Assembly (NCBI RefSeq): GCF_023740735.1
Contig: NZ_JAMRXH010000009.1
Coordinates: 97,470-161,469, forward strand
Direction: 5' to 3'
Length of the DNA stretch: 64,000 bases
DNA from: Nocardia sp. CDC159
GTDB taxonomy: Bacteria > Actinomycetota > Actinomycetes > Mycobacteriales > Mycobacteriaceae
Made by a program: the position numbers and the translations under genes. Positions 35,513-44,402 of the stretch are shown here, one piece after another; the stretch's first letter is position 1, and each line of letters starts with the position of its first letter. The notes under the pieces are model-generated. The model saw only the letters and a program-made list of their open reading frames with translations, was not told where the DNA came from and did not search any database.

Positions 35513-36730
35513 TTACTCAGATTTCGGCGAATGGTCCCGAGAATGAACAATTTCGCCGAGGGCCGACATCGCCGCCGTCAATTGATAATCGGACAAATAA
35601 GGCGCGGGCCCCAACCGTAAATACTCGCCCCGGCTGTCGGCGGCGACACCGCGCACCGCCAATTCCCGGCACAGCTCGGCGGCCAGTGGTGAACGTAGAG
35701 CGAGGAATCCGCCGAAGGCCGAGCGGGGCGCGGCCCGGTCGCGATCGATCAGTGCGGGCGGTGCGTCCAGTTTGTCGAACAGCCGCGCCAGTAATTCGTT
35801 CTGGTGCAGGGAAATTCGGCGCAGCAATTCGGGGGCGAGGTGGTGTTCTTCGAAGAACCGGAACACCTCGCTCGCCCGGTAATGGCTCGTGGGATCGTAA
35901 GTGGCGCCGGCGAATCGGTCCGCTCCCGACGCGTAGCGCACCCGTTCGTCACCGCGTTCGGCGGCCAGTGCGCCGAATTCGGCGAACCAACCGGTGATCA
36001 CCGGCCGCGCCTCGAGCGCCTGCGGCGGGATGCGCAGGAAGCAATTGCCCTCGCCCAGTTGCAGATACTTGTAACCGCCGCCGACCACCCACGCCGCGTC
36101 CAGCCCCTCGGCGGGCACCGACATCGGCACGACACCGAGGGCGTGATAGGCGTCCACCAGCAACTCCACTCCGCGCCAGGCGCATACCGCGGCCAGATCG
36201 CCGAGGCCGGGCACGATGCGCGCGGTCTCGAACAGCACCGACGACACCAGCACCGCGCCGGTACGCCCGTCGACGGCCTCACCCAGTCGCGCGGCCAGGG
36301 TCTCCACCGGCTCCGGCGGCACCCGCACCAGCTCCACGCCCTCCTCGGCGAGGCGGTCCAATTGCCTTCGGATGCTGTGGAATTCACCGCCGGTGGTCAC
36401 CAGGCGCGGGCGATGCGGCAGATCGATGGTGGACAGAAAGCGCACCACCAATTCGTGGGTGTTGGCGCCGAGGGCGAGTTCCGCGCCGGGATCGCCCAGC
36501 AGCGCGCGGAATCCGGCCCGTACCGCCTCGGCGCGGGCCTGCGCGCGGTCCCATTTCGCGTCCACCGCGTCGGCCGCGTCGTCGAAGGCCGCGAGCTGAC
36601 CCCGCAGCGCCACATCCGGCCACGCCTGATGCGAATGCCCGGTCAGCAGCAGCCGCTCGCCGACCCGGAAGCGAGAGTAGTGCCGCGCCAGGGCGTTCGG
36701 ATGTTCGCGTACGTCCTCGACGGTGATCAC
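35513..36730 (-). CDS. kynU: Kynureninase
   Basis: A 405-residue class V PLP enzyme. Motifs: LLTGHSHQAWPDVA near the N-terminus, GANTHELVVRFLS, VDAYHALGVVPMSV, and the PLP lysine in VVGGGYKYLQLGEGNCFLRIP. It splits kynurenine to anthranilate and alanine. The GTG at 36730 overlaps the upstream tryptophan dioxygenase stop (GTGA), so I reject the much longer in-frame reading into that gene. Context makes it the second step of a two-gene tryptophan-to-anthranilate route; kynurenine formamidase is not in the window. Confidence 0.88.
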   Translation of the reverse strand: MITVEDVREHPNALARHYSRFRVGERLLLTGHSHQAWPDVALRGQLAAFDDAADAVDAKWDRAQARAEAVRAGFRALLGDPGAELALGANTHELVVRFLSTIDLPHRPRLVTTGGEFHSIRRQLDRLAEEGVELVRVPPEPVETLAARLGEAVDGRTGAVLVSSVLFETARIVPGLGDLAAVCAWRGVELLVDAYHALGVVPMSVPAEGLDAAWVVGGGYKYLQLGEGNCFLRIPPQALEARPVITGWFAEFGALAAERGDERVRYASGADRFAGATYDPTSHYRASEVFRFFEEHHLAPELLRRISLHQNELLARLFDKLDAPPALIDRDRAAPRSAFGGFLALRSPLAAELCRELAVRGVAADSRGEYLRLGPAPYLSDYQLTAAMSALGEIVHSRDHSPKSE

Positions 36731-37536
36731 AGGCGGCTCCGGAGCGCCCAGAGATCGGCGAACACCGGGCGGAACAGGCTGGCGCGCAGATACTCCGCCC
36801 CGGAGGAGCCGCCGGTTCCGGGCTTGTCGCCGATGGTGCGGCGCACCATCATGACGTGGCGGTACCGCCACTCCTGCAGCCCCTCGTCGAGGTCGACCAG
36901 CCGCTCGGCGACCTGGGCGGCGCCGCGGTCGTCGGTGTAGACGGTATGGAGCACATCCTGAATCTCGACCGACGGTTCGCTCGCGATCCGCACGTCCCGG
37001 TCCAGTCGATCGGCCGGAATCGGATAGCCCTGCAGGGCGAGATACCGCAGGAACGAGTCGTACAGCGAGGGCCGAGCCATCGCCGCCCGGATCCGCTCGC
37101 GGCCCGCACTGCCGGACGGATAGTGCGCGTACGCGCGCTCGTCGCGGCGGCCGAGCACGGCCTCGAGCTCCCGGAACTGGGCGGACTGGAAGCCGCTGGC
37201 CGCGTCCAGCCGATCCCGGAAGCTGGTGAACTGGCGCGGGGTCATGGTCTCGAGGACGTCGATCTGGGCCACCACGACCTTGAGAATGGTCAGGATCCGG
37301 CGCAGCGTGTGCAGCGAATGGGGCGTATCGCCGGCCTCGAGTGCGCGCTGCAGCTGGCCCGCCTCGTGCAGCAACTGCTTGAACCACAGTTCGTACACCT
37401 GGTGGATGACGATGAACAGCATCTCGTCGTGCTCGTCCGAGCGGGGATGCTGGGCGCCGAGCACCTCGTCGAGGGCGAGGTAGGACCCGTAGGTCAGCGC
37501 GGGGGAGGGGTCGACGCGATTCGGAGAGGATGCCAC
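36727..37536 (-). CDS. kynA: Tryptophan 2,3-dioxygenase
   Basis: A 269-residue heme dioxygenase. The family N-terminus is clear: TYGSYLALDEVL, HDEMLFIVIHQVYELWFKQLL (heme histidine region), and a C-terminal RYRHVMMVRRTIGDKPGTGGS. It opens the indole ring of tryptophan to N-formylkynurenine. Start at ATG; translationally coupled to kynureninase. Confidence 0.93.
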   Translation of the reverse strand: MASSPNRVDPSPALTYGSYLALDEVLGAQHPRSDEHDEMLFIVIHQVYELWFKQLLHEAGQLQRALEAGDTPHSLHTLRRILTILKVVVAQIDVLETMTPRQFTSFRDRLDAASGFQSAQFRELEAVLGRRDERAYAHYPSGSAGRERIRAAMARPSLYDSFLRYLALQGYPIPADRLDRDVRIASEPSVEIQDVLHTVYTDDRGAAQVAERLVDLDEGLQEWRYRHVMMVRRTIGDKPGTGGSSGAEYLRASLFRPVFADLWALRSRL

Positions 37537-37582
37537 GGCGCCATCATGCTCGGTTCACCCTCGGCCGCGCCGCATTTCGCAG

Positions 37583-38758
37583 TCAACGGTTCGCGCGCGC
37601 GATCGCCCACCCCACGGCACCGCGCAGGATTGGCAGCCCGATCGCCCGCATCGTCAGCTCGTTCATCCGCACCTGGAATTCGGTGGCCGGGGCGAAGCGC
37701 GCCGCACCCCGATGGGCGGCGGCCTGGCGCTTGCGAACCTCCGGGCGCAGGGCGGACTCCCAGGACGCCAATGCGGCGGCGATATCGTGGCCGTGCCGGG
37801 TGAGGGCGTCGCCGAGCCGATCGGCGCCCGCCAACGCCAGCGCGACCCCATATCCGGCGAAGGGGGTCACACACCACGCGGCGTCGCCGACCAGCACGAT
37901 CCGTCCGTCGCTCCAGCGGTCCGTCACGATCTGGGATACGGAGTCGAAGTAGGCCGCGCCGGAATCCATTGCGAGCTGGGCCAGCGCATCACGCACGCCG
38001 CCGCCCAGATCGCCGAAGACCCCACCGAGTGCCGCGATCGGCCCGCGCGCCAGCTCCGCCGCGGGATCGGTGGTGCGATAGGTGAAGAAGGCCGAGGAGC
38101 GCTCCGGTCCCACATTGATCACCGCGGCAGTGCGTCCGGGACCGATGAATGTGGTACCCGCGAGCATCGGCACGCCGTCGGGCACCCGCCGCAGCGGAAA
38201 CGCGCCGACCATGTGCCGCAGATCCTTTCGTAGCCCGGCATCGGGCCCGAACACCAGCCTGCGTACCCCCGAGTGCAACCCGTCCGCGCCGATCAGGAGC
38301 TCGGCGTATTCGTCGCCGCCGTCGCTCAGCCGCACGCGGACGACGTCGGGAGTCTGCTCGACCGCCTCGACCACCGTGCCGAACCGGATCGGCACCAGCG
38401 GTGAAACTTGCTCGTATAGCGCCGTTTCCACGTCGCCGCGAAAGACCGACACCATCCGCGAGCCCACGGCGGCCCGGGCGATTTCGACCGGGACGGTGAA
38501 CTTCTCGCTCCCATCGGCCCGCACCAGGATCGTGGTGAACCAGCCGATGTCTTGGGCGGCCAAATGCGGCAGGATGCAGAGCTTTTCGGCCGCATCGTAG
38601 CCGAACCCGTTGATGTTCACCAGATATCCGCCGCTGCGTCGGGATGATGCGCGCTCGACCACGAGCACATCCCATCCGGCCCGGTACAGCCGCAGCGCGG
38701 TCGCCAGCCCGGCAATCCCCGCACCCGAGACGATCGCACGCCTCTGCTTGGTCCTCAT
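37583..38758 (-). CDS. FAD-dependent monooxygenase (group A, PHBH fold)
   Basis: A 391-residue flavoenzyme. FAD motif GAGIAGLATALRLYRAG at residues 12-28, middle region LLIGADGLHSGVR, and the third motif GDAAWCVTPFAGYG, where tryptophan replaces the commoner histidine of GDAAH. An AGGAG site sits 5 bp before the ATG. It is divergent from a TetR gene with two palindromes between them, a standard arrangement for a drug- or aromatic-compound-responsive oxidase. Substrate unknown. Confidence 0.87.
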   Translation of the reverse strand: MRTKQRRAIVSGAGIAGLATALRLYRAGWDVLVVERASSRRSGGYLVNINGFGYDAAEKLCILPHLAAQDIGWFTTILVRADGSEKFTVPVEIARAAVGSRMVSVFRGDVETALYEQVSPLVPIRFGTVVEAVEQTPDVVRVRLSDGGDEYAELLIGADGLHSGVRRLVFGPDAGLRKDLRHMVGAFPLRRVPDGVPMLAGTTFIGPGRTAAVINVGPERSSAFFTYRTTDPAAELARGPIAALGGVFGDLGGGVRDALAQLAMDSGAAYFDSVSQIVTDRWSDGRIVLVGDAAWCVTPFAGYGVALALAGADRLGDALTRHGHDIAAALASWESALRPEVRKRQAAAHRGAARFAPATEFQVRMNELTMRAIGLPILRGAVGWAIARANR

Positions 38759-38776
38759 CTGAGCTCCTGTCGGTAT

Positions 38777-38813
38777 GAGCGATTGCTCGAGAACGAGTAT
38801 GAGCGCATGCTCA
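38777..38813. promoter_or_regulatory. Two tandem palindromes, candidate TetR operators
   Basis: GAGC-GATT-GCTC at 38777-38788 and TGAGC-GCAT-GCTCA at 38800-38813, centres 24 bp apart and each preceded by TAT. They lie in the 105-bp divergent region between the FAD monooxygenase and the TetR gene, so they probably bind that TetR protein and control both. Confidence 0.65.
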
Positions 38814-38863
38814 AACTATCGTCAACCCCGTGTTGACCCGATAGGGGCCGCTAAACTCGCTCC

Positions 38864-39526
38864 ATGCCCAGAGGTGTCGCGATCCCCGAGGTCCGGCAGC
38901 AGCTGTTCGCGGCCGCCGAGCGAGTGATCCTGCGCGACGGGCCCGGCCGGCTCGGTGGCCGCGCGATCACCGGTGCGGCCGGGGTGGCGACGGGGCTGCT
39001 GTACGCCCACTTCACCGATCTCGACGGCTTTCTGGCGGCCTTTGCCGTCGATCGGGCCTTCGTGATCTCGGCCGAGGTCGCGGGCCTGCCGCAGCGGGCG
39101 GGTACGGGGGAGGTGATCGAGACATTGCTCGCCGCGGTGCTGGCGGTGCCCCTGACGACCGTGATGGCCTCGACCCGGCTGCTGGTCGCCCGCCCGGAGC
39201 TCACCGATCGCGTGCGCGAGGTGCTGGGGGAGGCGACCGCGGGACTGGACGCCTTCGAAAGTGCCGCGGCCGCATACCTTTCCGCCGAACGATCGTTGGG
39301 CCGGATCGAACCGGCGGCCGCACCCGAGGTCCTGGCGGAGGCACTCGTCGGGGTGGTTCATCATGTGGCGCTCACCGCCGCCGACGAGCGTGTCGCGCGG
39401 CGACGCCTCGAGCGCCTCGTCCCCGCCATGTTCACCGGCATCCACGCGAGCACGCGACGAGGACTCCCGCCCGTCGGCGGCTTCGGTAGCGTGGATCTCG
39501 GAGGTTCGCCGTCGGGGCGGCCGTGA
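38864..39526 (+). CDS. TetR-family transcriptional regulator
   Basis: A 220-residue regulator. HTH at about residues 10-55: VRQQLFAAAERVILRDGPG, then ITGAAGVATGLLYAHFTDLDGFL. Divergent from the FAD monooxygenase, with tandem palindromes between. The downstream P450 begins 13 bp after its stop, so the two are probably cotranscribed. Confidence 0.88.
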   Translation: MPRGVAIPEVRQQLFAAAERVILRDGPGRLGGRAITGAAGVATGLLYAHFTDLDGFLAAFAVDRAFVISAEVAGLPQRAGTGEVIETLLAAVLAVPLTTVMASTRLLVARPELTDRVREVLGEATAGLDAFESAAAAYLSAERSLGRIEPAAAPEVLAEALVGVVHHVALTAADERVARRRLERLVPAMFTGIHASTRRGLPPVGGFGSVDLGGSPSGRP

Positions 39527-39538
39527 AGGGGTGCGACA

Positions 39539-40762
39539 TTGGTCGAGACGGAGGCCGTGGATCGAATCGAGTTCGTCGGCGACGATTTTCACGACGATCC
39601 AGACAGCTACTACGAACGCTGGCGCGCCCGCGGGCCGGTGCTGGCGGCCCGGTTCAAGAATTCCGTCTCGGCGTGGGTGGTCATCGGATACGCCGAAGCC
39701 CGTGCGGCACTGGCCGATCCGCGGCTGCACAAGGATGTCGAGGGGATGTTCGAGGTCTTCCGGCGCAAGAATCCGGATCTCACCGAGGACTCGAATGCCG
39801 ACACGCTCGCCGCGCATATGCTCAACAGCGATCCACCCGACCACACCCGGCTGCGCAAGCTGGTCAACAAGGCGTTCACCCCGCGCCGGGTGGCGGCGTT
39901 GCGGCCCCGAATCGAGCAGATCACGGCGGGCCTGCTCGACGAGATGGCGCGGCACGAGGTGGTGGATCTGTTGGCGGAGTTCGCGACCCCACTGCCGGTC
40001 ACGGTCATCTGCGAACTACTCGGGGTGCCGTTCGCCGACCGGGCCGAATTTCAGGCGTGGACCAAGATTCTGCTGGGCGGTGCGGCCGATGTCCCGCAGC
40101 GTCAACGAGCCTCGGCGGAGATGTCGCGGTATCTGCGAGATCTGGTGGCGGACAAGCGGATGCGGCCCGGCGAGGATCTGCTGTCGGGCCTGGTGCAGGT
40201 CAGCGACGAGGGCGATCAGCTCACCGCCGAGGAACTGGTGGCCATGGCATTTCTGCTGCTGGTCGCCGGGCACGAGACGACGGTGAATCTGATCGCCAAC
40301 GGCGTGCACGCATTGCTGAGCGACCGAGCGCAATGGGAGACCCTGCGCGCCGATCCGGACCTGATCCCGGCGGCGGTGGAGGAGTTCCTGCGCTATGTCG
40401 GGCCGGTCGGCTGGGCCACCGCGCGCTACACCACCGAGCCGACCCGCGTCGGCGACACCGAGATCCCGGCCGGAGAACTGGTCTATGTCGTGCTGACCGC
40501 CGCCAATCGCGACGAATCCCGCTACGCCAGGCCCGATCGCCTCGACGTCACCGCCGATGCCACCGGACATCTGGCCTTCGGCCACGGCATTCACTTCTGC
40601 GTGGGCGCGCCGCTGGCCCGGTTGGAGGCCCAAATCGCGTTTTCGGCTCTGCTGCAACGCTTCCCGGACCTGACCCTGGCCGATTCGGACTTCATCCCGC
40701 GCTGGCAGCCCAGCTTCCTCATCCGCGGAATGGCCGAGCTGCCGGTTCGCCCGCGAGGGTGA
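39539..40762 (+). CDS. Cytochrome P450 (CYP105/107-like bacterial class)
   Basis: A 407-residue soluble P450 with normal motifs: I-helix LLLVAGHETTVNL, ExxR in EEFLRYV, and heme loop FGHGIHFCVGAPLARLE. The TTG start has GAAGGGG before it and keeps the usual N-terminal length. It follows the TetR gene closely, so it probably belongs to the same regulon as the FAD monooxygenase. Substrate unknown; no redox partner adjoins. Confidence 0.9.
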   Translation: MVETEAVDRIEFVGDDFHDDPDSYYERWRARGPVLAARFKNSVSAWVVIGYAEARAALADPRLHKDVEGMFEVFRRKNPDLTEDSNADTLAAHMLNSDPPDHTRLRKLVNKAFTPRRVAALRPRIEQITAGLLDEMARHEVVDLLAEFATPLPVTVICELLGVPFADRAEFQAWTKILLGGAADVPQRQRASAEMSRYLRDLVADKRMRPGEDLLSGLVQVSDEGDQLTAEELVAMAFLLLVAGHETTVNLIANGVHALLSDRAQWETLRADPDLIPAAVEEFLRYVGPVGWATARYTTEPTRVGDTEIPAGELVYVVLTAANRDESRYARPDRLDVTADATGHLAFGHGIHFCVGAPLARLEAQIAFSALLQRFPDLTLADSDFIPRWQPSFLIRGMAELPVRPRG

Positions 40763-40795
40763 GGCAGCCCGGCCGCGCTCGAATCACGCCGCGGC

Positions 40796-41794
40796 TCAGC
40801 CGATATTGGCCGACAGATCCGGCAGCATCCGATACGCCTCGTCCTGCCAGGTGTTCCAGGCGTGGATGCCGTATTCGGGGAAGTCGTAGACCACATTGCC
40901 GCCGCCGAGACTGGCCATGCGGGCCTGGAAGGCGCGAGTGTTGGCCAGTGCCAGGGCCTCGAGGACCATGCCGTTGACCGTGTCGCCCGAGGGCGGATCG
41001 CCCGCGCCGGGGCGGCCGCTGGCCGCGGACACCCACAGGCGGGTGTTGTTGGCGATCAGCTGCGGGGCGAAGACGAACGGGTCCATGCGCAGCCACTGCG
41101 GGCCCCACGGCGGGGCCATGGAATCCACGTTGTAGCCGCCCGCGTCGACCATCGCGGCGCGTATGGCCTCGCGCATCGCGGGGGCGGAGATATTGAGGTA
41201 GCCGGAGTAGGACCCGGCGAAGCTGAACTGATCCGGGTGGTAGGCGGCCAGCGTCAGCGCGGCGCTGCCGCCCATCGACAGGCCGAAGACGCCGTTGCGG
41301 TCGGCGCGGAAGCCGAGCCGGTCGCGCAGGGCGTAGCGCAGGTCCCGGGTCAGGAAGGTCTCCCAGTCGTAGCGGTAGCTCTTACCCGGTCCGGCCGAAC
41401 CGCTGGAGGAGCCCGAACCGGCCGGTTCGCCGAAGAACGAGCTGGGGGCGTTCCAGTCGGCGTAGAAGCTGGACTGGCCGCCGACCGGCATCACGACATT
41501 GATATTCCACGCGGCCATGGCGTCGGCCACATTGGTCTCGATCTCCCAGCCGTTGAGATCCTGGCGGGCGCGCATACCGTCCAGGGCGTAGACGACGCGA
41601 TCGGTATTGCCGTCGGCGGCGCGCAGGATCCGGGTCTTGATCGGTCCCATGCTCGGGGAATCGACCCAGAAGTCGAAGGCCGCGGGGGTGAAGGCGGCCG
41701 ATGCCGTCGCCCCGGACCCGAGCACGGAGATGCCCAGCGGGGCCAGAATCGCCAGTGCGATGCCCAATACGGAAAGTCCCCGAATCCTTCGCAT
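40796..41794 (-). CDS. Antigen-85-type mycolyltransferase / esterase
   Basis: A 332-residue exported alpha/beta-hydrolase of the antigen 85 / esterase D group. Signal region ILAPLGISVLGSGATASAAF, then FWVDSPSMGPIKTRIL, DLNGWEIETN, SFYADWNAPS, nucleophile GLSMGGSAALTL and a C-terminal GIHAWNTWQDE holding the histidine. Members move mycolic acids to trehalose or arabinogalactan in the cell envelope, so the gene also supports a mycolate-bearing host. It carries an atypical SGSSSGSAGPG insert after EPAG. Confidence 0.9.
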   Translation of the reverse strand: MRRIRGLSVLGIALAILAPLGISVLGSGATASAAFTPAAFDFWVDSPSMGPIKTRILRAADGNTDRVVYALDGMRARQDLNGWEIETNVADAMAAWNINVVMPVGGQSSFYADWNAPSSFFGEPAGSGSSSGSAGPGKSYRYDWETFLTRDLRYALRDRLGFRADRNGVFGLSMGGSAALTLAAYHPDQFSFAGSYSGYLNISAPAMREAIRAAMVDAGGYNVDSMAPPWGPQWLRMDPFVFAPQLIANNTRLWVSAASGRPGAGDPPSGDTVNGMVLEALALANTRAFQARMASLGGGNVVYDFPEYGIHAWNTWQDEAYRMLPDLSANIG

Positions 41795-41962
41795 GTTGTC
41801 GACCTTTCGCTCGAGCGGCCAGGAGCCGCAGGGCGAGCGCGTGCTGCTGCGCTCGGAATGCCTATCGGTCGGCGTCGAATAATTGTTGCTAGAAATTTGC
41901 CCAAGTCCATGTGATGTGCGGCACGCATGGCTTTGATCAGCGGTTATGCTGACTGTTTTGCG

Positions 41963-42877
41963 TTAGCGGCTGCTGCCCAGCAGGGCGTCGCGCTGTTCGT
42001 GCACCGTGGCCTGGATGGCGTCGACCACCGTGGCCACCTCCGGTCGCCGCAGCGTTTCACCGCGTGCCACCAGCCAGTAGGTCAGTCGGACGGCCACCTC
42101 GTCCGGCAGCACCCGGACCAGATCGGCATGGCGGTCGGCCATGAAGCACGGCAGCAGTCCCAGCCCGGCCGCGGCGCGGGTCGCCTCGACGTGGACGAAA
42201 ACATTGGTGGAGGAGACGGATTCGCGCATCATCGGCGCGAAGTTCGTGGCCAGGTCCAGATCGTCGACCTGCAGCATCGATTCGACGAAGTACACCAGCG
42301 GGTGAGTCGCCAACTCGTCGACCGCGCTCGGAATGCCATGCGCGGCAAGGTAATCGCGGGAGCCGTACAGGCCCAGGCAGTAGTCGCCCAGCCGCATCGC
42401 CCGCGCCCGCAGCACCTTCGGCTCGCCGACCACGACCTCGAGATCCACACCGGAGCGCTGAGTGGAGGCGCGCCGGGTCGCCGCCACGATCTCCACCGCG
42501 ATGCGTGGATGGCGGCGCCGCACCCGGGCGGCGGCCGGGGCGGCGATATAGGCGCTGAAGCCGTCGGTGGCCGAAATGCGCACCACGCCTTCGAGAGTGC
42601 GCTCGCCGCCGGTGTCGCCGCCCAGTGAGCGCACCGCCGATTCGACGGCCTCGGCGGCCGCCAGCGCCGTGCGGCCCAGGTCGGTCAGCTCCCAGCCGCC
42701 GGTGACCCGGGTGAGCACGCGCCCGCCCAGTGCCTGTTCGAGTGCGGCGATGCGCCGGGAGATGGTGGTGTGGTTGATGCCGAGTTCCTCGGCCGCCGAG
42801 ATGAATCGGCCCGAGCGGCCCACCGCGAGCAGCACGAGCAGATCGTCCGCGCTGGGTCGGCGGGTCGGATCGGACAC
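41963..42877 (-). CDS. LysR-type transcriptional regulator
   Basis: A 304-residue LTTR. HTH: DLLVLLAVGRSGRFISAAEELGINHTTISRRIAALEQALG at residues ~10-50, then a typical ligand-binding domain. I prefer the GTG at 42877 (VSDPTRRPSADDL) because it matches family length; an ATG at 42937 would put the N-terminus across a palindrome. Divergent from the MFS/BDH/AACS/esterase operon, which it most likely controls in response to a related acid. Confidence 0.87.
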   Translation of the reverse strand: MSDPTRRPSADDLLVLLAVGRSGRFISAAEELGINHTTISRRIAALEQALGGRVLTRVTGGWELTDLGRTALAAAEAVESAVRSLGGDTGGERTLEGVVRISATDGFSAYIAAPAAARVRRRHPRIAVEIVAATRRASTQRSGVDLEVVVGEPKVLRARAMRLGDYCLGLYGSRDYLAAHGIPSAVDELATHPLVYFVESMLQVDDLDLATNFAPMMRESVSSTNVFVHVEATRAAAGLGLLPCFMADRHADLVRVLPDEVAVRLTYWLVARGETLRRPEVATVVDAIQATVHEQRDALLGSSR

Positions 42878-42937
42878 ATCTGCATTCTTGCAGATATGCC
42901 CTGCGCATCTGGGCATTGCGGGCGTTGGTATCTGCAT
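42878..42937. promoter_or_regulatory. LysR operator: ATCTGCA-N4-TGCAGAT plus extra half-site
   Basis: A perfect 7-bp inverted repeat with a 4-bp spacer at 42878-42895, just before the LysR start. A further half-site ATCTGCAT stands at 42930-42937. The spacing of a strong palindrome near the LysR gene and a weaker site toward the divergent promoter is what LTTR recognition and activation sites look like. Confidence 0.65.
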
Positions 42938-43019
42938 CAATACTCGTTCTGACCGTGTGATGTGTTGGCCATCACAGTCGACGTGACGATGTGGCCGAGG
43001 TCGTAAAGGAGCAGTTTCC

Positions 43020-44402
43020 ATGGCGTCCAGTGCAGTACCGCCGACCGATCGCGCTGCCGAGGGGGTGCCGAGCGGCCTGCGCAGGGTCGTGGCGGCCTCC
43101 ATGGCCGGGACGGTCGTCGAGTGGTACGAATTCTTCCTCTACGGCACCGCCGCCACCCTGGTGTTCAGCAAGGTGTTCTTCGCCAAGGGATCCAGCGATC
43201 TGGACGCGATTCTCGCCGCGTTCGTCACCTATGCGGTCGGCTTCGCCGCGCGCCCGCTGGGTGGGGTGGTGTTCGGGCACTTCGGCGACAAGTACGGCCG
43301 CAAGAAGCTGCTGCAGTTCAGTCTCGTATTGGTCGGTGCCGCAACGTTTTTGATGGGCTGCCTGCCGACCTTCCAGCAGGTCGGCTACTTGGCGCCGACG
43401 CTGCTGGTGATCCTGCGCTTCATCCAGGGCTTCGCCGTCGGCGGCGAGTGGGGCGGGGCGGTGCTGCTGGTGGCCGAGCACAGTCCCGCGCGACGACGGG
43501 CGTTCTGGGCGAGTTGGCCGCAGGCCGGGGTGCCGATGGGCAATCTGCTCGCCACCATGGTGCTGCTGGTGCTGACCTCCACGCTGCCGGAGGCGGCGTT
43601 CCTGAGTTGGGGCTGGCGCGTGGCGTTCTGGCTCTCGGCGGTGGTCGTGCTGGTGGGGTACTACGTGCGGACCAAGGTCACCGACGCGCCGATCTTCGTC
43701 GCGGCCCAGCGCGAGGCCGAGCAGGTCGCGGCGACCTCGTTCAGCGTCGTGGAGGTGCTGAAGCGTTATCCGCGTGGGGTTTTCACCGCCATGGGGCTGC
43801 GGTTCGCCGAGAACATCATGTACTACCTGGTGGTCACCTTCTCCATCACCTATCTGAAGGTGCACGTGAAGATGGACACCAAGTCCATCCTGTGGTGGCT
43901 GCTGATCGCGCATGCGGTGCACTTCCTGGTGATTCCGCTGGTCGGGCGGCTGAGTGATCGCATCGGGCGGCGGCCGGTCTATCTCGTCGGCACAGTGGCG
44001 GCCGCGTCCTGGGGCTTCTTCGCCTTCCCCATGATGGACAGCCGCAACAATGTGGTGATCCTGCTCGCGATCATCGTCGGCCTGGTGTTCCACGCCTTCA
44101 TGTACGCGCCGCAGCCCGCCATCATGGCCGAGATGTTCCCGACCCGGATGCGGTATTCCGGTGTGTCACTGGGCTATCAGGTGACCTCGATCGTGGCCGG
44201 ATCGCTGGCGCCGATCATCGCGGTGCGGCTGCTGGAATCGTACGGGTCGTCGGTGCCCATCGCGTGGTACCTGGCCGCGGCCGCGGTGGTCACCGCGATC
44301 GCGGTCGCATTCGCCCGCGAAACCCGTGGGCTGGAACTGGATTCGGTGGACCGCGCGGATGAGCGCGCGCGGGAGGAGCAGGTGGAGGTGAACGCGCGGT
44401 GA
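43020..44402 (+). CDS. MFS permease of the MHS (metabolite:H+ symporter) type
   Basis: A 460-residue transporter with about 12 membrane segments. MHS features: AGTVVEWYEFFLYGTAATLVF at TM1, then GFAARPLGGVVFGHFGDKYGRKKLL (the MFS loop 2-3 signature) and QGFAVGGEWGGAVLLVAEHSP. The MHS group carries dicarboxylates, shikimate, betaine and similar acids. Its stop overlaps the next start (GTGA). In this operon it probably imports 3-hydroxybutyrate, acetoacetate or a related acid. Confidence 0.9.
   Translation: MASSAVPPTDRAAEGVPSGLRRVVAASMAGTVVEWYEFFLYGTAATLVFSKVFFAKGSSDLDAILAAFVTYAVGFAARPLGGVVFGHFGDKYGRKKLLQFSLVLVGAATFLMGCLPTFQQVGYLAPTLLVILRFIQGFAVGGEWGGAVLLVAEHSPARRRAFWASWPQAGVPMGNLLATMVLLVLTSTLPEAAFLSWGWRVAFWLSAVVVLVGYYVRTKVTDAPIFVAAQREAEQVAATSFSVVEVLKRYPRGVFTAMGLRFAENIMYYLVVTFSITYLKVHVKMDTKSILWWLLIAHAVHFLVIPLVGRLSDRIGRRPVYLVGTVAAASWGFFAFPMMDSRNNVVILLAIIVGLVFHAFMYAPQPAIMAEMFPTRMRYSGVSLGYQVTSIVAGSLAPIIAVRLLESYGSSVPIAWYLAAAAVVTAIAVAFARETRGLELDSVDRADERAREEQVEVNAR

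Noticed and set aside
35513..37387. Kynureninase read as a 624-residue fusion extending into the dioxygenase gene
   Set aside because: The GTG at 36730 with a GTGA overlap gives normal length; the extension is an out-of-frame shadow of tryptophan dioxygenase.
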